From assembly GCA_945883725.1 (NCBI GenBank), contig CAMCXZ010000001.1, forward strand, positions 1-64,000: a stretch of 64,000 nt of DNA. The letters run 5' to 3'. Below, in pieces: positions 1 to 11,766 of the stretch. Within the stretch, counting starts at the first letter, position 1; the number at the start of each line of letters is the position of its first letter. Both the position numbers and the translations under genes were made by a program. Source of the DNA: Bifidobacterium breve. GTDB taxonomy: Bacteria > Actinomycetota > Actinomycetes > Nanopelagicales > Nanopelagicaceae. The notes beneath the pieces were generated by a model, which was not told the origin of the DNA, searched no databases, and was given only the letters and a program-made list of their open reading frames with translations.

Positions 1-137
1 ACCTCTTCGGTAGCGGGATTAATAGAGTTGAAATGCGCTGAACCGTTAACCCATTTGCCGTTGATGAAATGGCCATATACGGGATCGATTTTAACTACGG
101 AACGGGATTCCGGAGCTGCTGCATATTCGAAGTTCAT
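1..137 (-). CDS. Aldehyde dehydrogenase, N-terminal fragment (continues past window edge)
   Basis: Reverse complement translates MNFEYAAAPESRSVVKIDPVYGHFINGKWVNGSAHFNSINPATEE, a typical ALDH N-terminus; lies downstream of deoC on the same strand. Confidence 0.75.
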   Translation of the reverse strand, partial: MNFEYAAAPESRSVVKIDPVYGHFINGKWVNGSAHFNSINPATEE

Positions 138-150
138 TTGATTAGCCTCG

Positions 151-1098
151 TTAGTCGATCGTTACGTAGTTAGGGCTAGCGTAGTAGCCATCGGACATTT
201 TCATGCGTTGCATAAGCAGATCATTTAGCAAAGCGCTGGCGCCAATGCGAAATAATGAAGGATTTAGCCATTCCGGCCCGGCTGTTTCATTTACTAGAAC
301 TAATTGCTTGATGGCATCTTTAGTTGTGCGAATTCCGCCAGCTGGCTTTACGCCGATGCGCACCTTAGTTAAGTCATAAAAATCACGAACTGCTTCGAGC
401 ATTACTAGTACTACTGGCGCTGTCGCAGCTGGCGCAACTTTGCCGGTTGAAGTCTTAATAAAATCCGCACCTGCCAACATTGCTAGGTAAGAAGCTTTGC
501 GAACGTTATCCAAAGTGACTAGCTCGCCAGTTTCTAGAATAACTTTTAGATGGGCGCGATCTCCGCAAACTTCTCGAATTGCCACGATCTCTTCGAAAAC
601 TTCAATCAAGTGACCACTTAAGAAAGCACCACGATCAATCACCATATCAATTTCAGCAGCACCGGCAACAATGGCATCTTCGGTATCTTGTAACTTAACT
701 GCCATCGAAGCACGCCCGGATGGAAAGGCAGTTGAAACTGCAGCAACCGGTAGTTCATGTGCGCCAATTGAATCTAAATGTTGGCGGGCGATGCCAACCA
801 TGTCGTTATAAACACAGACTGCGCCAACGCGGGGCACGGTTAAATCAGTTGGGTCGGGAAGAAATGCTTTAGAACATAGCGCCTGCACTTTGCCCGGGGT
901 ATCAGCGCCTTCAAGAGTTGTTAAATCAACCATTGAGATTGCGGTATCAATTGCCCAAGCTTTGCTCGTGGTCTTAATACTGCGAGTAGCCAACATGGCA
1001 GCGCGAGCTTCAGCGCCAACTTGATCAACACCGGAAAGCTGCTTTAAGTAGTTGCGAAGCGAAGCATCACTGCCATCGACGAGGCCATAGAAGCTCAT
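151..1098 (-). CDS. deoC: Deoxyribose-phosphate aldolase
   Basis: ORF with DeoC-type motifs (KVILETGEL, ADFIKTSTGK, GVKPAGGIRT). Confidence 0.95.
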   Translation of the reverse strand: MSFYGLVDGSDASLRNYLKQLSGVDQVGAEARAAMLATRSIKTTSKAWAIDTAISMVDLTTLEGADTPGKVQALCSKAFLPDPTDLTVPRVGAVCVYNDMVGIARQHLDSIGAHELPVAAVSTAFPSGRASMAVKLQDTEDAIVAGAAEIDMVIDRGAFLSGHLIEVFEEIVAIREVCGDRAHLKVILETGELVTLDNVRKASYLAMLAGADFIKTSTGKVAPAATAPVVLVMLEAVRDFYDLTKVRIGVKPAGGIRTTKDAIKQLVLVNETAGPEWLNPSLFRIGASALLNDLLMQRMKMSDGYYASPNYVTID

Positions 1099-1117
1099 GG
1101 GACCCCGCCTTTCGATG

Positions 1118-2740
1118 CTAATTAAGTGTGAGTAACGCCTGCAAAGGTGATCTTAGTTCATCGAGGACGATTTGGGCACTTACCGAATCTAGGGCAATAA
1201 CTTCGACATAGCACTTCATCTTTGCCTCGGTGCCACTAGGGCGAATAATTATCCTAACTCCACCAGCTAGCCAAATTCGCAAGCCATCAGTTGGTGGCAA
1301 ATCATTACTTGGCTTTTCTAAATCATCAATACTTTCAACTACTCGGCCGGCGATTATTTGAGGTGGATTAGCCCGCAGTCCACTCATCAACTTAGTTACA
1401 TCGCTTAGTTCATTGACTCGGATCGAAATTTGCTCTGTTCCATGAAACCCATGACGAGCCCATACTTCATTAAGCAGATCAATGATCGTTTTATTCTCAC
1501 TCTTAAGATCAACGGCAATTTGAGCCAACATTAGCGCTGCCGACAAGCCATCTTTATCGTTAACTGTTTGGGCATCTACGCAATAACCAAGTGCTTCTTC
1601 ATAGCCAAAAGTTAGATTTGGAATCTTGGCTAGATATTTAAATCCGGTTAGCGTTTCAGTGAAATCTAACTTGTAATGTTTAGCAATCTTGCTCAAAATT
1701 GATGATGAGACAATTGAATTTGCCAGAATTCCTGATTTGGTATTGCGGGCAATTGATTCACCTAAAACCACACCCAGCTCATCGCCACGCAACATACGCC
1801 AACCAGTTTTCGGATCCTTAACAGCAGCAGCGCAGCGGTCAGCATCAGGATCATTGGCAATTACTAAATCAGCGCCAAAAGCTTTGGCAGTTTCTAACGC
1901 TAAATCAATGGCGCCAGGTTCTTCGGGATTCGGAAATGCCACAGTTGGAAAATCTGGATCTGGCTCAGCTTGGGCATCAACCAAAATTAACGAGGCAAAG
2001 CCAGCTTTATGAAATACGCGCTGTAGCGTCTTCGTGCCTACCCCGTGCATCGCGGTATAAACAATTTTTATATCTGCCGGTCTTGGTCCTAACAGCGCTG
2101 TGCGCGTTGTGTATTTGTGAACAATTTCTTCATCTAGAACTTCCCAGTTAGTGCCACGTGTTTGAGACTTAAGTGAAGTAACTTGATCAATATGATTTGA
2201 AATTGATTTATCAGTTGGCGTGATAATTTGGCTGCCACGATATTCAATGCCATCAACCGTGCCGCCAAGGTAGACCTTGTAGCCATTATCTTGCGGCGGG
2301 TTATGGCTAGCAGTGACCATTACGCCGACATCAACGCCTAATTCATTTACTGCAAACGCTAAAACCGGTGTTGGTAGGGGACGAGGCAATACATAAACTT
2401 TCATGCCCGCACCACTGAAAATCTCGGCACTAGTTTGGGTGAAATCCTCTGAACCATGGCGCGCATCGCGGCCAATAACAACGCTAGTAAGACCGCGCTC
2501 TTTCATATAGGCAACAAGACCAGCTGCGGTACGACCAACAACAGCGTTGTTCATACACGATGGCCCTGGGCCAATCGGGCCACGTAATCCAGCAGTTCCG
2601 AATTGTAAAAAGCCGCTGAAGTATTTACGAAGCTCTACTTCGTTACCGGCATCAAGTAAGGATTGTAATTGCGCTGCAGTTTTAGGATCTGGATCATCAG
2701 CAATCCAGGTTGAAACCTCGGCAGCTAGTTGTTGATCCAT
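1118..2740 (-). CDS. Alpha-D-phosphohexomutase family protein; likely phosphopentomutase/phosphomannomutase-like
   Basis: TASHNPPQDNGYK active-site serine loop, DPDADR metal loop, IRPSGTEAK C-terminal motif; located between deoC and punA. Confidence 0.9.
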   Translation of the reverse strand: MDQQLAAEVSTWIADDPDPKTAAQLQSLLDAGNEVELRKYFSGFLQFGTAGLRGPIGPGPSCMNNAVVGRTAAGLVAYMKERGLTSVVIGRDARHGSEDFTQTSAEIFSGAGMKVYVLPRPLPTPVLAFAVNELGVDVGVMVTASHNPPQDNGYKVYLGGTVDGIEYRGSQIITPTDKSISNHIDQVTSLKSQTRGTNWEVLDEEIVHKYTTRTALLGPRPADIKIVYTAMHGVGTKTLQRVFHKAGFASLILVDAQAEPDPDFPTVAFPNPEEPGAIDLALETAKAFGADLVIANDPDADRCAAAVKDPKTGWRMLRGDELGVVLGESIARNTKSGILANSIVSSSILSKIAKHYKLDFTETLTGFKYLAKIPNLTFGYEEALGYCVDAQTVNDKDGLSAALMLAQIAVDLKSENKTIIDLLNEVWARHGFHGTEQISIRVNELSDVTKLMSGLRANPPQIIAGRVVESIDDLEKPSNDLPPTDGLRIWLAGGVRIIIRPSGTEAKMKCYVEVIALDSVSAQIVLDELRSPLQALLTLN

Positions 2741-2744
2741 TTAC

Positions 2745-3554
2745 TTAGATTAACTTTGGAATTACGTTTTTCAACAACTTGCCCATGCGATCTGCTGCTG
2801 CTTTGCCGGCGGCAATAACTTCCTCATGATTTAACTTCTCACCTGTCACACCTGCTGCTGCGTTAGTAACCAATGAAATGCCCAGAACTTCAGCTCCGAG
2901 AGCATGTGCGGCAATTGCCTCAGGAACTGTGGACATGCCAACTAAATCAGCGCCCATTCCGCGCATCATTAAAATTTCGGCTGGAGTTTCATAAGTTGGG
3001 CCACGCCAGTGCACATAGACACCTTCAGCTAAAGAGTCATCTTCGGCCTTCACGATGGCACGAATTCGGTTGCTATATAGATCTGTTAAATCTACAAAGT
3101 TGGCACCTTCAAGTGGGGAAGCTGCAGTTAACGAAATGTGGTCACGAATCAAAACTGGTTGGCCAACTTTATAATTTGTGTTTATGCCACCACATGCATT
3201 GGTTAGCACCACAACTTTACAACCGGCTTTGACTGCAGTGCGAACGCCATGAACTACCGGTTCCATTCCTTTACCTTCGTAAAGGTGAGTACGGCCAAGG
3301 AAAACTAGCACTCTAACTGTTTTACCGTTTTCAGTAATTTCGTATGAGCGAACTTTTCCAGAATGACCTTCAACTGCGGGAGCTAAGAAGCCAGGCAGCT
3401 CGTGCGCATCACATTCAAACTTTGGCGCGCCCAGAGCATCGGTTGCGCTTACCCAACCTGAACCCATTACTAAAGCAACATCGTGGGCGGGAATACCTGA
3501 CCGTTTTGCGATTTCAGCAGCGGCAGATTCAGCGTTAATTAGCGGTTGGCTCAT
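2745..3554 (-). CDS. punA: Purine nucleoside phosphorylase
   Basis: [28 protein letters not shown] motifs of trimeric PNP. Confidence 0.93.
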   Translation of the reverse strand: MSQPLINAESAAAEIAKRSGIPAHDVALVMGSGWVSATDALGAPKFECDAHELPGFLAPAVEGHSGKVRSYEITENGKTVRVLVFLGRTHLYEGKGMEPVVHGVRTAVKAGCKVVVLTNACGGINTNYKVGQPVLIRDHISLTAASPLEGANFVDLTDLYSNRIRAIVKAEDDSLAEGVYVHWRGPTYETPAEILMMRGMGADLVGMSTVPEAIAAHALGAEVLGISLVTNAAAGVTGEKLNHEEVIAAGKAAADRMGKLLKNVIPKLI

Positions 3555-5269
3555 GCCTCAATAATGTCACAGAGCACGGTGCCACTAGTAACGCTCTCGC
3601 CAATTACCGCATTTAAGTTAGAGATCACACCAGAGCGATGAGCCATTAACGGCTGTTCCATCTTCATGGCTTCAAGCACGATTATCAGATCGCCTTTTTC
3701 AACGTTTTGACCTTGGGTTACTGCGACTTTTACAACCGTGCCCTGCATTGGGCTAGTTAAACCAACACCGCTAGACCCGCCAGCGAGTGCGTCTTTTGCA
3801 CGGTGTCGCTTTACTACTGGTTCTGGCGCATGGACCAAGATTTCAAAGCGCTTGCCATTAATTTCAGCAACTAAATGATCTGCTGCTGCTTTGGTTTGCG
3901 CTTCCAGTGGCAAAACCTTAAATTCTGGAATCTCGTTCTTAAATTCTTTTTCGATGTAGCTGGTATATACCTTGAATTCATCGGTGAAGGCTGGATCTTG
4001 CAGAATCGCTTGGTGGAATGGAAGAGCAGTTGCCATTCCTTCAATCGTGAATTCGGCGATCGCACGACGAGCACGAGTAATTGCTTGTTCTCGGGTAGCG
4101 CCTGTGACAATTAATTTAGCTAGCAATGAATCAAAGTTTCCGGTGATGGCATCGCCAGTTCGAAAACCAGTATCAACTCGAACGCCAGGTCCAGTGGGCA
4201 ACAACATCTTGGTAATACGACCAGGGGCAGGTAAGAAAGAACGACCAGGATCTTCACCATTAATGCGAAATTCAATGGAATGGCCACGAATTTCTGGATC
4301 GCTATATCCAAGTTCTTCGCCCATGGCGATGCGGAATTGTTCACGAACTAAATCGATTCCGGTAACTTCTTCACTTACTGGATGCTCTACTTGTAAACGG
4401 GTGTTTACTTCCAGGAATGAAATGGTGCCATCAACTCCAACTAAAAATTCACAAGTTCCAGCGCCGATATAGCCCGCCTCTTTCATAATGGCTTTAGATG
4501 CGCGATAAAGCTCTTCATTTTGGGCATCGGTTAAGAAAGGCGCCGGTGCTTCTTCAACTAGTTTTTGGTGACGACGTTGTAATGAACAGTCACGGGTACT
4601 AATTACTGCCGCATTGCCAAATTTATCTACTAATACTTGGGTCTCAACGTGACGGGGTTTATCTAAGTAACGCTCGACAAAGCACTCACCGCGGCCAAAG
4701 CCAGCAATAGCTTCACGTACTGCCGATGCGAAAGCTTCTGGAATTTCTGCCAGAGTGAACGCAATCTTTAGCCCGCGACCACCACCACCATGAGCTGCTT
4801 TAATCGCAACAGGTAGACCATGTTCTTTAGCAAAAGCAATAATTTCATCGTGACTATCAACTGGGTCAGCAGTTCCAGCTACCAGCGGTGCGCCAGCTTT
4901 CGCGGCAATTTTACGAGCTGAAACTTTATCTCCCAGGGCCCTAATTGCCGACGGTGGGGGACCGATCCAAATTAAGCCAGCATCAATGACGGCCTGCGCA
5001 AAGTCAGCATTCTCGGAAAGAAAACCATAACCAGGGTGAACTGCATCAGCACCAGATTGTTTGGCGATGGCAATTAGTTTCGGCACATTTAAATAGGTTT
5101 GCGTCGCATTCGTGCCACTTAATGAATAGGCCGAATCTGCCATTTGCGCATGCATGGAATCACGATCAGTTTCGGAGTAAACCGCGACACTCTCGATGCC
5201 ATGGTCGGCGCAAGCACGTATTACTCGAACTGCAATTTCGCCGCGGTTAGCAATCAGAACACGTTTCAT
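3551..5269 (-). CDS. accA3: Acyl-CoA carboxylase alpha subunit (biotin carboxylase + BCCP)
   Basis: [16 protein letters not shown] start, carboxylase motifs, C-terminal biotinylation motif [10 protein letters not shown]. Confidence 0.95.
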   Translation of the reverse strand: MKRVLIANRGEIAVRVIRACADHGIESVAVYSETDRDSMHAQMADSAYSLSGTNATQTYLNVPKLIAIAKQSGADAVHPGYGFLSENADFAQAVIDAGLIWIGPPPSAIRALGDKVSARKIAAKAGAPLVAGTADPVDSHDEIIAFAKEHGLPVAIKAAHGGGGRGLKIAFTLAEIPEAFASAVREAIAGFGRGECFVERYLDKPRHVETQVLVDKFGNAAVISTRDCSLQRRHQKLVEEAPAPFLTDAQNEELYRASKAIMKEAGYIGAGTCEFLVGVDGTISFLEVNTRLQVEHPVSEEVTGIDLVREQFRIAMGEELGYSDPEIRGHSIEFRINGEDPGRSFLPAPGRITKMLLPTGPGVRVDTGFRTGDAITGNFDSLLAKLIVTGATREQAITRARRAIAEFTIEGMATALPFHQAILQDPAFTDEFKVYTSYIEKEFKNEIPEFKVLPLEAQTKAAADHLVAEINGKRFEILVHAPEPVVKRHRAKDALAGGSSGVGLTSPMQGTVVKVAVTQGQNVEKGDLIIVLEAMKMEQPLMAHRSGVISNLNAVIGESVTSGTVLCDIIEA

Positions 5270-5868
5270 CCGAGCTCCTTAACTTGCGGCCAGGTGTATC
5301 CAAGTTCAGTCATTGCAGCCCGCAGGAATGGCATCGAGATACCAACCACGTTTGTGTAATCGCCCTCAATACTTGGGATAAATGGTGAGCTAAAGCCATC
5401 GAGAGTAAAGCCACCTGCAACATGTAATGGCTCACCAGTTGAAACGTAATCAGCAATTTCTAAATCGCTCATATCCGAAAAAGTTACCTTAGTAGTCACA
5501 CGATCTGAAATTTCGCGGTCTTTGCTGGTATCAATAATGCAGTGTCCGGTATGCAGTAAGCCAGAATTGCCACGCACACGGCTTGCCCGTTCGGTTGCTA
5601 CTTCTGGGGTGCCTGGTTTTCCGAGTGAAACTCCATCGAATTCAAAAGTAGAGTCACAAGCAATAATTACCGCATCGCCGGAAATCTGTTCGCGAACGGT
5701 ATGCGCTTTAGTAATTGCCAGCGCTATCACCATATCGGCAGGTGACATCGCATTAAAAAAATCAGTTTCTTCATCGACATGGCTAACGATTATCTCTGGT
5801 TTCAAACCAGCTGACTCGAGTAATCGTCTGCGTGAAGTAGATGCCGAAGCTAAAATCAATCTAGTCAT
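5266..5868 (-). CDS. maf: Maf-like nucleotide pyrophosphatase
   Basis: [18 protein letters not shown] and CDSTFEFDG motifs; accA3-maf-accE-accD order. Confidence 0.92.
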   Translation of the reverse strand: MTRLILASASTSRRRLLESAGLKPEIIVSHVDEETDFFNAMSPADMVIALAITKAHTVREQISGDAVIIACDSTFEFDGVSLGKPGTPEVATERASRVRGNSGLLHTGHCIIDTSKDREISDRVTTKVTFSDMSDLEIADYVSTGEPLHVAGGFTLDGFSSPFIPSIEGDYTNVVGISMPFLRAAMTELGYTWPQVKELG

Positions 5869-5869
5869 C

Positions 5870-6067
5870 TTAGAAATTACGACCAGAACCGAACTTAATT
5901 TGTTGCGGAAGTTGAGATCGCATCAATGGCATTGCCCAAACACTTCGCTTGACAACCGGTTTTAGCTCTTCGCGCTTGTGATTTGTTAATGCCAATTCGA
6001 TCGCGGCAAGCTCATCTGCAGTTGGGTTGCCCGCAGTAACGCTAAATTTTGGTTTAGACGAAGTCAT
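5870..6067 (-). CDS. Acyl-CoA carboxylase epsilon subunit-like protein
   Basis: 65 aa protein (FSVTAGNPTADELAAIELAL ... VWAMPLMRSQL) adjacent to accD5. Confidence 0.8.
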   Translation of the reverse strand: MTSSKPKFSVTAGNPTADELAAIELALTNHKREELKPVVKRSVWAMPLMRSQLPQQIKFGSGRNF

Positions 6068-7638
6068 TAGAGTGGAATATTTCCATGCTTGCGAGGCGGC
6101 AGCGCATCGCGCTTGGTTTTAAGTGATCTAAATGCCTTAGCAATGTATTCGCGAGTTTGGCTTGGCTCGATAACCGCATCAACATATCCACGTTCAGCTG
6201 CCAAGTAAGGATTAGCTAGCGTTTCGTTGTACTCAGTAATTAATTCCGCACGCTTCTTATCCGGATCTGCGGCATCTTTAAGTTCGTTTCGATAGAGAAT
6301 ATTTACGGCACCTTGTGCGCCCATTACTGCAATTTCAGCACTGGGCCAAGCCAAATTGATATCAGCGCCAATATATTTTGAGCCCATCACAATGAAAGCA
6401 CCACCGTAAGCTTTACGAGTAATTAAAGTAACTAGCGGAACTGATGCTTCAGCATATGCATAAAGCAATTTAGCGCCACGTCGGAGAATGCCATCCCACT
6501 CTTGTTCAGTTCCGGGCAAGAAGCCGGGCACATCAACCAAAGTTAATATCGGAATATTGAAGGCATCGCAGAAACGTAAGAAACGCGCTGCTTTTTCACT
6601 AGAGTTAATATCTAGGGTGCCAGCTAAATGCTGCGGCTGGTTAGCAATGATGCCAACTGACTCACCTTCGATACGACCGAAACCAACAACAATGTTAGGC
6701 GCATATAGAGAGTGAACTTCTAAAAATTCGCCTTCATCAAGTAGTGCCTGAATTAATACTTTCATGTCGTAAGGCTGATTAGTACTATCTGGAATCAAAG
6801 TATCTAGTGCATTATCAGTAAGTTTCTTCTCTAAACTCTCTGTTGCTGGCAAGTGAGGAGCGCCATCCATATTGTTACTTGGCAAATAGGAAAGAAGTGC
6901 TTTGACATAATCGATCGCATCGTCTTCGTTCTGGGCTAAGTAATGTGAGTTACCAGTCTTGGTATTGTGCGTATGAGCTCCACCAAGTTCTTCCATGCCA
7001 ACTTCTTCACCAGTTACCGTTTTGATAACGTCAGGCCCAGTAATAAACATGTGTGAAGTTTCGTTTACCATCACGGTGAAATCTGTAAGTGCTGGTGAAT
7101 AGGCTGCGCCGCCTGCACATGGACCAAGAATTAATGAAATCTGTGGGATGACTCCAGATGAACGGGTATTTAATCTAAAGATTCGGCCATATCCGCTGAG
7201 CGCTGATACACCTTCTTGAATACGAGCTCCACCAGAATCACTAATTCCAATTATTGGCATGCCATTTTTTAAGGCGTATTCCAAGATCTTTACGATCTTC
7301 TCAGCCATAACTTCGCCAAGGCTGCCACCCATTACCGTGAAATCTTGCGAGAAGAGAGCGATATTGCGACCATCAATTGTGGCAATACCAATAATTACAC
7401 CATCACCGTATGGACGATTCTTCTCCATTCCAAAATGGACTGAACGGTGGCGAGCAAATTCATCAAACTCAATAAATGAGCCAGCGTCTACTAGTTTTTC
7501 AACGCGCTCGCGCGCAGTCATCTTTCCTTTGGCATGTTGTTTATCAATCGCACTTTCAGAGCCAGCATGGACTGCTTCAATTAGGCGATTGCGAAGATCT
7601 TCAATTTTTCCGGCAGTAGTATGCAGATCTGGCTTCAT
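6067..7638 (-). CDS. accD5: Propionyl/acyl-CoA carboxylase beta subunit
   Basis: Carboxyltransferase motifs ([29 protein letters not shown]); leaderless-type -10 upstream. Confidence 0.95.
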   Translation of the reverse strand: MKPDLHTTAGKIEDLRNRLIEAVHAGSESAIDKQHAKGKMTARERVEKLVDAGSFIEFDEFARHRSVHFGMEKNRPYGDGVIIGIATIDGRNIALFSQDFTVMGGSLGEVMAEKIVKILEYALKNGMPIIGISDSGGARIQEGVSALSGYGRIFRLNTRSSGVIPQISLILGPCAGGAAYSPALTDFTVMVNETSHMFITGPDVIKTVTGEEVGMEELGGAHTHNTKTGNSHYLAQNEDDAIDYVKALLSYLPSNNMDGAPHLPATESLEKKLTDNALDTLIPDSTNQPYDMKVLIQALLDEGEFLEVHSLYAPNIVVGFGRIEGESVGIIANQPQHLAGTLDINSSEKAARFLRFCDAFNIPILTLVDVPGFLPGTEQEWDGILRRGAKLLYAYAEASVPLVTLITRKAYGGAFIVMGSKYIGADINLAWPSAEIAVMGAQGAVNILYRNELKDAADPDKKRAELITEYNETLANPYLAAERGYVDAVIEPSQTREYIAKAFRSLKTKRDALPPRKHGNIPL

Positions 7639-7650
7639 GCCCCTACGGTA
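7639..7650 (-). promoter_or_regulatory. Leaderless-type -10, accD5: TACCGT-N6-ATG
   Basis: Hexamer 7645-7650 on minus strand, 6 nt from ATG. Confidence 0.6.
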
Positions 7651-7668
7651 CTAGTTTTGGAGGTGGAA

Positions 7669-8421
7669 ATGGTTCGAGAAGCGCTAAATGAGAGTGCGAT
7701 GAACGCAACATTGCGCGGCAGTTACTGGCGGGTAAGTGTTTTTCAATCTGTCGTGTCCACCCAGTCCGAACTAATCGGAAAAGAAAATCTGCGACATGGT
7801 GATGTCTTCGTAACAGAATATCAAAGTGCTGGTCGCGGCAGATTAAACCGCACATTTGAAGCAACAGAATCAAGCGCGCTACTTTTCTCGCTTTATCTAG
7901 AACCAAAAAGAAATAAGTTGGAGTGGAGCGCAATTCCATTATTGACCGGATTGAGTTTAGTAAATGCGCTAAATTATTTGGATGTGAAAATTGTTACAAA
8001 CTTAAAGTGGCCTAATGATCTGTTGATTAACGAAAAAAAAGTTGCCGGAATTCTGGCCGAAGCTAAATCTGATGGTGTAATAGTTGGCATTGGCTTAAAT
8101 GTAGCTATGAGTAAATCTGAGCTACCTGTGCCAACAGCAACTTCATTAGCGCTAGAAAATTTCGCCGAATTAAATCGCAACATTATTTTGCCCGAGATTT
8201 TAAAGAACCTCGCACTTACCATCGAGCTCTGGGAAAATGGTTCGAATACGGTGCTCGAGCAGTATCGCGAAGTTAGTTCGACTCTGGGCAAAGAGGTTGA
8301 AGTTCACTTGCCTTCAGGTGAAATCCTCAATTCACGAGCGGTTGGAATCACTGATGTGGGCGAACTGCAGTTGGCCAGCGGCGCTCGAATTAACGTAGGC
8401 GATGTGATTCACCTACGATAG
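7669..8421 (+). CDS. birA: Biotin-[acetyl-CoA-carboxylase] ligase
   Basis: EYQSAGRGRLNRTFEA, LKWPNDLLINEKKVAGILAE motifs; start moved from 7621 to ATG 7669 behind GGAGG. Confidence 0.88.
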   Translation: MVREALNESAMNATLRGSYWRVSVFQSVVSTQSELIGKENLRHGDVFVTEYQSAGRGRLNRTFEATESSALLFSLYLEPKRNKLEWSAIPLLTGLSLVNALNYLDVKIVTNLKWPNDLLINEKKVAGILAEAKSDGVIVGIGLNVAMSKSELPVPTATSLALENFAELNRNIILPEILKNLALTIELWENGSNTVLEQYREVSSTLGKEVEVHLPSGEILNSRAVGITDVGELQLASGARINVGDVIHLR

Positions 8422-8425
8422 GCAA

Positions 8426-9538
8426 GTGAAATCGCCCTTTCCTCGTGTCGGCATAATCGGTGCCGGCCAACTTGGCCGAATGAGTGCCGCGCCTGCAGCA
8501 GCGCTAGGGGTTGATCTAGTTTTACTTGCGCAGTCGTCAACTGATTCTGGTGCGCAAGTTGCTGCATTCGAAGTTGGAGATTACCGCGATTTAGTTCAGG
8601 TTCGTGAATTTGCTAAGAAATGTGACTTACTTACCTTTGAACATGAACTCATTCCGATTTCGATAGTTAGAGCGCTTGAAAGCGAAGGCATCAAGTTCTA
8701 TCCAACTTCGGAAAGCTTCATTTATTCACAGGATAAAGCTGCGATGCGTGAGAGGTTAGTGAATTACCTAGCCCCTAAATGGCAAGTTATAACCAAAGCA
8801 AATGAAATTTTGGATTATCCAGTAATCGCTAAGTCAATTTCCGGCGGCTACGATGGCCGTGGCGTATGGAAAGTTAATTCCGAAAGCGAACTTGCCACGA
8901 TCTTGCTAGAAAATCCCAAGTTACTAGTTGAAGAGTTAATTGATTTTGATTTTGAAATTTCAATTATGGTGGCACGTTCACCACATGGACAAGCGGCAAC
9001 CTGGGCGCCAACTCAAACTGTGCAGAGTGATGGCATCTGCACGATGACAATTGCGCCGGCTCCTGATTTAGCCGAAGCACTTGGTCAACAGGCTCAGCAA
9101 ATGGCGCTAAATGTTGCGTCCGAAATTAAATTAGTTGGTGTCATGGCTGTTGAAATGTTTGTTAAAGGTGATCAGTTATTCATTAACGAGCTAGCAATGC
9201 GTCCGCATAACTCAGGCCACTGGACGATTGATGGGTCAGTTACTAGTCAGTTCGAGCAACACTTGAGAGCAATTCTAGATTTGCCGCTAGGCGACACCAC
9301 TATGACGGCTAAGTATGCGGTGATGGGAAATGTATTAGGTGGAGACAAGCAAGACATGTATCGCCCTTATCTGCATCTCTTGGCTCGCACGCCAAAACTA
9401 AAGGTTCACCAATATCGCAAGGAAGTTAAACCTGGCCGCAAGATTGGTCATGTGACTTTACTTGGCGAAAACCTCGTAGAATTAACCACTGAAGTACAAC
9501 ATGCGATCGACTATATGGGCGGAGTTATTGATGAGTGA
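8426..9538 (+). CDS. purK: 5-(carboxyamino)imidazole ribonucleotide synthase
   Basis: [15 protein letters not shown]-grasp fold motifs, followed by purE. Confidence 0.95.
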   Translation: MKSPFPRVGIIGAGQLGRMSAAPAAALGVDLVLLAQSSTDSGAQVAAFEVGDYRDLVQVREFAKKCDLLTFEHELIPISIVRALESEGIKFYPTSESFIYSQDKAAMRERLVNYLAPKWQVITKANEILDYPVIAKSISGGYDGRGVWKVNSESELATILLENPKLLVEELIDFDFEISIMVARSPHGQAATWAPTQTVQSDGICTMTIAPAPDLAEALGQQAQQMALNVASEIKLVGVMAVEMFVKGDQLFINELAMRPHNSGHWTIDGSVTSQFEQHLRAILDLPLGDTTMTAKYAVMGNVLGGDKQDMYRPYLHLLARTPKLKVHQYRKEVKPGRKIGHVTLLGENLVELTTEVQHAIDYMGGVIDE

Positions 9539-10037
9539 TGTAGCAATCATCATGGGGTCAGATTCAGATTGGCCAGTAATGGAAGAAGCCGCTCAAGTGC
9601 TCGACAAGTTCGGTATTTCCTATTCAACTTCAGTTGTTTCGGCCCATCGCATGCCACTTGAGATGGTCGCTTTCGCACAAGGTGCGAAAAGTGCCGGGAC
9701 TAAAGTAATTATTGCCGGCGCAGGTGGCGCTGCTCATTTACCTGGAATGGTCGCTTCCTTAACCACATTGCCAGTAATAGGCGTACCGGTACCGCTAAAG
9801 AATTTAGATGGAATGGATTCACTACTTTCAATTGTGCAGATGCCAGCCGGAATTCCAGTTGCAACTGTAGGAATCGGTAGCGCTAAGAATGCCGGAATTT
9901 TGGCAGCACGTATATTAGGAATTAGCGATGAGAAAATTTCGCAGCAAGTTGCCGATCACTTGAAAGAACTAGAAAGTGAAGCTAAAGCTAAAGGCGATAA
10001 TTTAACTGCGCGCCGAAGTCAAAAAACTGGCTTCTAA
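9531..10037 (+). CDS. purE: 5-(carboxyamino)imidazole ribonucleotide mutase
   Basis: [40 protein letters not shown] at 9531 overlaps purK by 8 nt. Confidence 0.95.
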   Translation: MSDVAIIMGSDSDWPVMEEAAQVLDKFGISYSTSVVSAHRMPLEMVAFAQGAKSAGTKVIIAGAGGAAHLPGMVASLTTLPVIGVPVPLKNLDGMDSLLSIVQMPAGIPVATVGIGSAKNAGILAARILGISDEKISQQVADHLKELESEAKAKGDNLTARRSQKTGF

Positions 10038-10043
10038 AAGGTT

Positions 10044-10442
10044 TTAAATAAAACGCTGGTATTCAATCGCCGGGCAACGGTCCATTACAGTTAAGAGTCC
10101 GGCTGCTTGAGCTCGCTCTGCTGCAGCTTGATCAATCACTCCAAGTTGTAACCAAACTGCCTTAGCCCCGATTGCGATTGCTTGATCAACTACATCGCCA
10201 ACTAAATTTGAATTTACAAAGCAATCAACCACATCGATTTGAATCGGGATATCAAGTAACGATTGATAGCCAGTTGCGCCATGAACCGCTTCAGCTTTTG
10301 GATGTACTGGGAAAATTTGATGACCTTTATCTTGTAGTAACTTGGCCACACCAAAGGCTGGACGATCTGGATTATTTCCTAGTCCGACCACTGCCCAATT
10401 CTTAAACTCAAGTACCTGAGAAATTGTTTCAGTGGTATTCAT
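10044..10442 (-). CDS. CoA-binding domain protein (YccU-like)
   Basis: WAVVGLGNNPDRPAFGVAKLLQDKGHQIFPVHPKA Rossmann motif. Confidence 0.85.
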   Translation of the reverse strand: MNTTETISQVLEFKNWAVVGLGNNPDRPAFGVAKLLQDKGHQIFPVHPKAEAVHGATGYQSLLDIPIQIDVVDCFVNSNLVGDVVDQAIAIGAKAVWLQLGVIDQAAAERAQAAGLLTVMDRCPAIEYQRFI

Positions 10443-10445
10443 TGA

Positions 10446-11756
10446 TTAATCCGTACGACCCAATGCATGGAATTTCCAACCAGCTGCACGCCAAAGTTCA
10501 CGATCTAGGGCGTTGCGACCATCAATAATCATGGCTCCTTTAGTCAACGCTTTAATCGCAATTGGGTCAAGCTCGCGGTATTGCTTCCATTCAGTCAGAT
10601 GCAAGATTAAATCAGCCCCAGTTACGCATTCTTCGATTGACTCAGTAAAACCCAAGTTTGGAAATCTCTTGCGGGCATTCTTGATTGCTTTTGGATCGTG
10701 TACAACTACTTTGGCGCCAGCAGCATGTAGCTGTGCGGCGATATCTAAAGCAGGGGAATCTCGCACATCATCACTATCTGGTTTAAAGGCAGCCCCTAAG
10801 ACTGCAATTTTGTACTGAGTTAAATCTTCCGAAAGGTCAGCTCGCACTACATCAATAACGCGTTGTCGAGCGCGTAAGTTAATAGCGTCAATCTCGGTTA
10901 AAAACTCCAGAGCTTGCTTAGCGCCAAGTTCTTCAGCCCGTGCCATGAACGCGCGAATATCTTTGGGTAAACAGCCGCCACCAAATCCGATACCAGCTTG
11001 TAAGAATCGACTTCCAATTCGTGGGTCATAACCAATAGCTTTCGCTAATACAGTCACATCGCCACCTGCTGCCTCACAAACTTCGGCCATCGCATTAATA
11101 AATGAGATTTTGGTTGCCAAGAATGAGTTAGCCGCTACTTTAACTAGTTCGGCTGTTGGCAAATCAGCGCGAATCCAAGGGGTGCCAAGGGCCAGAACTG
11201 GTTCATAAACTTCCTTTAACATTTCTTCTGCTTTATCGCTACTTACTCCAACAACTAAACGATTAGGACGCAAAGTATCTTCGACCGCAAAACCTTCACG
11301 CAGAAATTCTGGGTTCCAAGCCAATTCCGCATGTGGTACAGATTTAAGTAACTCTTCGCGCAAAGATTGTGCAGTTCCAACCGGCACTGTTGATTTTCCT
11401 ACTACTAGAGAACCCGGTTTTAAGTATGGGGTAATTGCCGCCACTGAAGAACGCACATAAGTTAAATCAGCCGCTAAGCCATCTTTACTTTGCGGGGTTC
11501 CAACGCAAACGAAGTGCATATCGGCATCAGATACCAGTGAAAAATCTGTTGTAAATGTTAGGCGGCCCGACTTAATTTCTTCAGCCAATAAAGTATCTAA
11601 GCCAGGTTCGTAAAAAGGTAGTTCGCCCTTACTTAACTGGGCAATTTTGGCGGAATCGGTATCAACGCCGATTACTTCAAAGCCTAGAGAAGACATGCAG
11701 GCAGCATGGGTTGCGCCTAAGTAACCAGTTCCGATAACCGAAAGCTTCATCTTCAT
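10446..11756 (-). CDS. ugd: UDP-glucose 6-dehydrogenase
   Basis: GTGYLGATHAACMSSLGFEV, FGGGCLPKD catalytic Cys motif. Confidence 0.94.
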   Translation of the reverse strand: MKMKLSVIGTGYLGATHAACMSSLGFEVIGVDTDSAKIAQLSKGELPFYEPGLDTLLAEEIKSGRLTFTTDFSLVSDADMHFVCVGTPQSKDGLAADLTYVRSSVAAITPYLKPGSLVVGKSTVPVGTAQSLREELLKSVPHAELAWNPEFLREGFAVEDTLRPNRLVVGVSSDKAEEMLKEVYEPVLALGTPWIRADLPTAELVKVAANSFLATKISFINAMAEVCEAAGGDVTVLAKAIGYDPRIGSRFLQAGIGFGGGCLPKDIRAFMARAEELGAKQALEFLTEIDAINLRARQRVIDVVRADLSEDLTQYKIAVLGAAFKPDSDDVRDSPALDIAAQLHAAGAKVVVHDPKAIKNARKRFPNLGFTESIEECVTGADLILHLTEWKQYRELDPIAIKALTKGAMIIDGRNALDRELWRAAGWKFHALGRTD

Positions 11757-11766
11757 AGTTATTCCC

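Noticed and set aside
3972-4472. 166-aa plus-strand ORF antisense to accA3
   Set aside because: Shadow ORF opposite a strongly conserved gene; no domain and no initiation signal
5522-5965. 147-aa plus-strand ORF antisense to maf and accE
   Set aside because: Lies opposite conserved coding genes; composition-driven
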